From positions 5,875 to 30,726 of the forward strand of contig DIVX01000067.1 of the NCBI GenBank assembly GCA_002422505.1: 24,852 bases of DNA. The letters run 5' to 3'. Source of the DNA: Desulfovibrio sp. UBA6121 (GTDB taxonomy: Bacteria; Desulfobacterota; Desulfovibrionia; Desulfovibrionales; Desulfovibrionaceae). This document shows positions 21,391 to 24,852 of the stretch, piece after piece. The notes under the pieces were generated by a model. It saw only the letters and a list, made by a program, of their open reading frames with translations. It searched no databases and had not been told where the DNA came from. The translations under genes and the position numbers were made by a program. Numbering within the stretch: position 1 is the stretch's first letter; every line of letters starts with the position of its first letter.

Positions 21391-22420
21391 CAGGTCCTCC
21401 ATGGTGTTCTTGTCCGGTCCCTGTCTGGAACCGGTTCCGGTACTGGCCGGGGGTGATCTTGAAGCGCCGCGCAAAGGCCAGGCGGAAGCGTTCGCCAGAC
21501 TGGAAACCACACTCCCGGGCGATGGTCTCCAGGCTCTGGCACGTCTCCTCCAGGCGTTTGACGGCAGCTTCAAGGCGGATGCTTTCCAGGTACTGGGCCG
21601 GTGTTGTGCCGGTTTCGCGCTTGAAGACCCGAGCGAAGTTGCGCAGGCTCATGGAGGCGTGCGCGGCCAGGTCTTCGTTGCTTAGCTCCTGGTGATGGTT
21701 CTCGCGCAGCCATTGGAGGGTCGCCGCCAGCGAGCCGCCGTCCTGGAACTGGCTGAGCAGGGCGGTGCTGAACTGCGACTGTCCGCCCGGCCGCTTGAGA
21801 TAGACCACCATGACCCGCGCGACATTGAGCGCAAGCGCCCGCCCGCAGTCCTCCTCCAGCAGCGCCAGGGCCAGGTCGATGCCCGCCGTGACCCCTGCCG
21901 AGGAGTATATCTGCCCGTCCTTGATGTGCAGGGCGTCCCCTTGAACAGCAATGTTCGGGTAGAGCTTTTGAAGTTGTTCGGTCCTGAGCCAGTGCGTGGT
22001 GGCGCGTCGGCCCTCCAGCAGCCCGGCCCGGGCGAGCAGGAACGCGCCGGTGCAGATGGAGCCCACCCGTCGCGCCGTGGGGGCCGCAAGGCGCAGCCAG
22101 TCCACAAGGGCTTGCGGGCCATGCTCCGCCGCCGGGCCGCCGGCCACCAGCAGCGTGTCCATGCCCCAGCAGTCTTGCCAGGCTGCGTCGGCCAGCAGGC
22201 GAATGCCCGAGCAGGTGCGCAGCGCGGCGTCTCTGGTCGGCCCCGCTATCTCGATGCTGTACAGGCGCTGCGGGGCGTCCAGCTTGCCGAGCAAGGCGTT
22301 GGCGGCGGTGAATACGCTCAAGGGCCCCGTGATATCGAGGACTTCAGCGCCATCGTAGGCGGCCATGACGACGCGGCGCGTGGGGGCAGGGGCGTGCTGT
22401 GGGCAGGTGTTGTGCTTCAT
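21377..22420 (-). CDS. GlxA-family transcriptional regulator (DJ-1/PfpI domain + AraC HTH)
   Basis: The 347-aa protein joins two domains. Residues about 15-190 are DJ-1/PfpI-like (VVMAAYDGAEVLDITGPLSVF, DTLLVAGGPA, GSICTGAFLLARAGLLEG, SSAGVTAGIDLALALLEED). Residues about 235-330 are an AraC/XylS double helix-turn-helix (DLAAHASMSLRNFARVFKRE; IARECGFQSGERFRLAFARR, then KITPGQYRNRF). In GlxA-type regulators the first domain senses a small ligand, such as choline, carnitine or arginine in studied cases. Here the overlapping gene encodes a secreted protein with a related fold, its likely target. The start ATG 22420 is chosen because the family starts near MKHN; the ribosome site is weak. ATG 22468 would give 363 aa. 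Confidence 0.92.
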   Translation of the reverse strand: MKHNTCPQHAPAPTRRVVMAAYDGAEVLDITGPLSVFTAANALLGKLDAPQRLYSIEIAGPTRDAALRTCSGIRLLADAAWQDCWGMDTLLVAGGPAAEHGPQALVDWLRLAAPTARRVGSICTGAFLLARAGLLEGRRATTHWLRTEQLQKLYPNIAVQGDALHIKDGQIYSSAGVTAGIDLALALLEEDCGRALALNVARVMVVYLKRPGGQSQFSTALLSQFQDGGSLAATLQWLRENHHQELSNEDLAAHASMSLRNFARVFKRETGTTPAQYLESIRLEAAVKRLEETCQSLETIARECGFQSGERFRLAFARRFKITPGQYRNRFQTGTGQEHHGGPDETY

Positions 22421-22555
22421 GGGTGCACAGTAGGCCTGGGCAATGCATGGCGCAATGACAACAAACACGAGATTTCGGCCAAGGCGGCACGACGAGAATG
22501 GTTGCTTTGAAAAAATAGTATGGCAGAGGCGACTCCGCCAACACGGGGTGGGAAC

Positions 22556-24097
22556 TTACGGCTTTCCCTGCTCGAACTTCAAGCGCTCTTCCAATTGCGC
22601 GCCCAAGGTTGCGTCCAGCGCCACCAGCAGGGTTCGTTCGACCTCGTCCACCGCCACGGAGCCGATGGCCGCGCCTTTGACCTTGCGCACGTCCTTTACG
22701 CGGGCCAGCAGCACCTCGGCCTTGGCGTCATCTTTGCGCCAGCTTTTCAGGGCGCACAATGTGGCGGCCTCCATGAGGCTTTGCTCCGGCACAAGCTGGT
22801 CCGGGTAGTCGCGCCGCAGAATGATGTGGGCGCTGGGGCCGCCCGCCGCGTGCAGCCAGTAGTCGTGCGGCCCGGCGGCCTTGGAGAGCAGATCGTGGTT
22901 GGCCTGGCTGCTTTTGCCGCGCAGCACCAGGAAGCCGTCGGAAGTGCGGAAGCAGGCCACGGCCAGGCCTTGATAGCGCTTGGGTAAGAGCAGCGGCGCC
23001 GAGGCTGGACGCTGTTCCGCAGCCGCCGTCTGCGGGCGCTGCGCCCTGGCGGGCAGCAGCTCCGGCCCGACACCGGCCAGCAGTTGCGCGCGCCTGCGCG
23101 CCACATGCTCCAGCCCGCGCCGTCCCTTGCCCGCCTGCTGGAACAATCGGGCCATGTTCTCCACCGGGCTCAGGCGTGGATCAAGAGGCACTTCCAGCAG
23201 GCCGTGGGTCGGGTGCTCCAGGCGTATGCTTTGCTGCTGCGGGGTGCTGCGCAGGCCGGAAAGGGCGATTTGCAGCGCCTCCGCAGGCAGGGCCAGGGCG
23301 GCCAGGGCAGCGTGGCGGGCTTCGTCCTTGTCCAGCAAGGCCAGCTGCCGCTTCAAGCGCTTCTTTGCCGCCGCCGCGTGGTCCTGGGCTTCGGCTTCCT
23401 CCGCGCGGGCCAGTTGCGAGAACAGCACGCGCTCGCCATACACACGGGCGGCCTCCATGGCCGTGGCTTGCCGCTCATCCCCCCCGGTCATGCCGCTCCA
23501 AAGCCGCGGCGGGCCGTCTTGCCGGGTGTAGAAGCCATCGTTGAGGCCCTTGGCTAGGCGTTCAAGCAGGCCTTCGGCCCGCGTGGGGTCACTCTGAGCC
23601 AGGGCGGAAAGATGCTTGCGCAGGGGCGGGGTGATCTGCGGGTGCTCGCGCCAGACCTCGGCATCGTCCAGCACGCGCGCCAGCGGGGGCCAGGCCGGGG
23701 CCTGCGTTTCCGGGAAGTCGTCGGCCAGGCTGAGCTCCGTGCGCAGGTCGAGCACGAGCCAGGACCCTGCGGCGGGCACGTCGCGCGGGGAAAGGGCGAA
23801 GCCCAGGCGCAGATTCGGCCAGTCCATGCGGGCGGAGAGCAGTTTGCGGCCGGTAAGGCGCTTGCGCAGCCACATGACGCGTGAGGGGGCGGTGAAGGGA
23901 TTGGCCGGGCGCTGGTCCGAGACAAAGAGAAGGCCCGCCGTCTTGGCGGGCCTGAAGATCAGGTGGGATTTGCGGCCCTGGCCGTGGAGGGTGAGCACTG
24001 TCACTTCTTCCGCCGGTCCGTGGACCTTCTCAATGCGCTGGCCGACGAGAATGGGAGCCAGCTCGCCTGCCAGAAAGCGGAAGAAGTTGGCTTCCAA
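22556..24097 (-). CDS. NFACT-family protein (RqcH/FbpA-like)
   Basis: The 513-aa product has the NFACT-N domain (EANFFRFLAGELAPILVGQRIEKV, HLIFRPAKTAGLLFVSD, ANPFTAPSRVMWLRKRL), a charged middle (AAAAKKRLKRQLALLDKDE) and an NFACT-R domain with PHDYWLHAAGGPSAHIILRRDYP. Bacterial RqcH binds stalled 60S-like large subunits and adds alanine tails. The start is TTG 24097: GGGAGG lies 7 bases upstream, and the protein then begins M-EANFFRFL as in relatives. ATG 24148 would add 17 unrelated residues. The Asp-Arg pair near residue 97 of B. subtilis RqcH, needed for tRNA, is not obvious here (DWPNLRLGF in that place), so tailing is uncertain. It lies 84 bp after dksA. Confidence 0.92.
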   Translation of the reverse strand: MEANFFRFLAGELAPILVGQRIEKVHGPAEEVTVLTLHGQGRKSHLIFRPAKTAGLLFVSDQRPANPFTAPSRVMWLRKRLTGRKLLSARMDWPNLRLGFALSPRDVPAAGSWLVLDLRTELSLADDFPETQAPAWPPLARVLDDAEVWREHPQITPPLRKHLSALAQSDPTRAEGLLERLAKGLNDGFYTRQDGPPRLWSGMTGGDERQATAMEAARVYGERVLFSQLARAEEAEAQDHAAAAKKRLKRQLALLDKDEARHAALAALALPAEALQIALSGLRSTPQQQSIRLEHPTHGLLEVPLDPRLSPVENMARLFQQAGKGRRGLEHVARRRAQLLAGVGPELLPARAQRPQTAAAEQRPASAPLLLPKRYQGLAVACFRTSDGFLVLRGKSSQANHDLLSKAAGPHDYWLHAAGGPSAHIILRRDYPDQLVPEQSLMEAATLCALKSWRKDDAKAEVLLARVKDVRKVKGAAIGSVAVDEVERTLLVALDATLGAQLEERLKFEQGKP

Positions 24098-24181
24098 CCG
24101 TATTCCTCCCGGACTGGTTCGCTCCGGCTGCCGGGCCGTATTCAACACCCGGGCCTGCGGGCCGCGTTGCCTGTTGCGGGG

Positions 24182-24544
24182 CTAGTCGCCCCGAACCATC
24201 TCGTCTTCTTCCTGTTTGCTCTTGCAGTTGATGCACAGGGTGGTCATCGGCCTGGCCTTGAGCCGGGCAATGCCGATGTCGTCTCCACACTCAACGCAAA
24301 CGCCGAATTCGCCTTCCTCAATGCGGGTGAGGGCCTGCTGGATCTTCTTGATGAGCTTGCGCTCGCGATCACGCAGACGCAGGGTGAAGGCCCGGTCGGA
24401 CTCGGCCGTGGCGCGGTCGGCCGGGTCTGCGTACACCTCGACGGTTTCTGTCATGTCGTCGATGGTGGCCTGCCCCTTCTGGAGGATGTCCTCCAGCATG
24501 GAGTTGAGCATGTCCCGGAAGAACTGAATATCCTTTGCTTCCAT
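24182..24544 (-). CDS. dksA: DksA-type RNA polymerase-binding transcription factor
   Basis: The 120-aa protein binds in the secondary channel of RNA polymerase and works with ppGpp to turn down stable RNA promoters. The coiled-coil tip DPADRATAESD keeps the D-xx-D-x-A motif needed for function in E. coli DksA (DPVDRA). The C4 zinc finger is intact: CVEC, then CINC, with 17 residues between (DDIGIARLKARPMTTL part). It is shorter than E. coli DksA (151 aa) because the N-terminus is reduced, as in other deltaproteobacteria. ATG 24544 has AGGAG 7 bases upstream. It heads the leftward cluster and lies divergent to a tRNA gene, the kind of promoter DksA controls. Confidence 0.95.
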   Translation of the reverse strand: MEAKDIQFFRDMLNSMLEDILQKGQATIDDMTETVEVYADPADRATAESDRAFTLRLRDRERKLIKKIQQALTRIEEGEFGVCVECGDDIGIARLKARPMTTLCINCKSKQEEDEMVRGD

Positions 24545-24643
24545 GGGCAATCTCCTGGATGGGAGGGACGGCCTGGCGGATGCGCCTTGCTGGCCCCTCC
24601 GAGTACAAACGAATGCGCGTGATAAACCAAAACAAGAGGTGTT

Positions 24644-24731
24644 GTAAAGCCCCTGGAAAGTGACGGGTGAGCGTGGCTTCCGGGGCTTGTTCCCCCTTGC
24701 CAAAAGGTGGGCGGGGAGGGTAAAGCCCCTG
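24644..24731. repeat. Direct repeat GTAAAGCCCCTG and imperfect hairpin upstream of dksA
   Basis: GTAAAGCCCCTG occurs at 24644-24655 and again at 24720-24731. The first copy also pairs with TTCCGGGGCTT at 24678-24688 through 7 bp, a bulge and 4 more bp. The 288 bases between dksA and the tRNA hold this, the divergent promoters and nothing else I can name. The region may be the dksA leader. Confidence 0.4.
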
Positions 24732-24756
24732 CCGTGAGCTTCGAGCCGCACCGGGT

Positions 24757-24786
24757 ATTGAAGAAATCTGGAAAAATTGAATTCAA
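24757..24786 (-). promoter_or_regulatory. Possible dksA promoter
   Basis: On the minus strand TTGAAT (24786-24781) and TTCAAT (24762-24757) are 18 bases apart. The -10 match is poor. If real, the dksA leader is about 205 bases, and this promoter is back to back with the tRNA promoter. Confidence 0.25.
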
Positions 24787-24789
24787 AGC

Positions 24790-24818
24790 TTGACAGTTTT
24801 CGGGTGCAAAGCTAGAAG
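24790..24818 (+). promoter_or_regulatory. Sigma-70 promoter of the tRNA gene
   Basis: A perfect -35 TTGACA is followed after 17 bases by TAGAAG. The tRNA 5' end lies 15 bases beyond the -10, so a short leader is expected. The GC-rich stretch after the -10 is typical of stringently controlled stable RNA promoters. Confidence 0.65.
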
Positions 24819-24832
24819 GAGCTCCCTTTTGA

Positions 24833-24852
24833 GCGGGAATAACTCAGCGGTA
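24833..24852 (+). tRNA. Partial tRNA gene, probably tRNA-Gly, cut by the window end
   Basis: The last 20 bases, GCGGGAATAACTCAGCGGTA, match a tRNA 5' acceptor arm (GCGGGAA), the two bases before the D-stem, and the D-arm with CTCAGCGGTA. This start is the one I know for tRNA-Gly(GCC) in deltaproteobacteria. The anticodon is outside the window, so the amino acid is inferred. A good promoter precedes it. Confidence 0.75.

Overview
The window looks like a chromosomal segment of a GC-rich deltaproteobacterium, most probably a Desulfovibrio-type organism (Desulfovibrionaceae or a close relative). The grounds are the high-GC codon use, the short DksA, the NFACT protein, the DUF1614 membrane protein, a dual-CXXC small selenoprotein, and MoaE and MogA variants like those I know from sulfate reducers. 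The genus cannot be fixed from this sequence alone. There is no CRISPR array, transposase, integrase or rRNA. The only RNA gene seen is the first 20 bases of a tRNA (Gly-like) at the right edge.

Layout. Bases 1-6463 hold a MocR/GntR-aminotransferase regulator, a convergent divergent-DUF2064 protein, then a rightward run: PNPOx-like flavoprotein, SGNH hydrolase, glgB and pdxA (the last two overlap by 4 bp). Bases 6464-7333 hold one AT-rich foreign-looking gene of the DUF4393/Abi-alpha type. It overlaps the 3' end of the leftward rfbA by 11 bp. Bases 8332-12697 run rightward: DUF1614 membrane protein, MogA/MoaB-like protein with a long N-terminal extension, and a tolC - selenoprotein - mltB-like cluster. 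Bases 12824-14353 run leftward: glycosyltransferase family 4 and moaE. Bases 14389-20332 run rightward: a 935-residue membrane protein with a gag-type CCHC zinc knuckle, gpmA, mutY fused to an intact Nudix box, and a lysozyme-like protein followed by a clear intrinsic terminator. Bases 20596-24544 run leftward: dksA - NFACT - GlxA-type regulator - secreted DJ-1/PfpI protein. The tRNA and its promoter follow on the plus strand.

Most genes are housekeeping or cell-envelope genes: glycogen branching, pyridoxal phosphate synthesis, molybdenum cofactor, dTDP-sugar synthesis, peptidoglycan cleavage, efflux, oxidative DNA repair and ribosome/RNA polymerase accessory factors.

The items most worth a second look are: (1) a short selenoprotein gene at 11527-11748, with an in-frame UGA and a SECIS-like hairpin, which ordinary gene calling breaks and whose 3' end overlaps the mltB-like start; (2) the 935-aa protein combining a zinc knuckle, TPR-like helices, a coiled coil, two membrane helices and a Lys/Ala/Pro tail; (3) the lone AT-rich Abi-alpha-like gene, a candidate defence cargo. 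Smaller points are a tandem PGEK repeat inside PdxA, a MutY whose Nudix domain keeps all catalytic residues, a TTG start for the NFACT gene, and a perfect palindrome across the MocR start codon.
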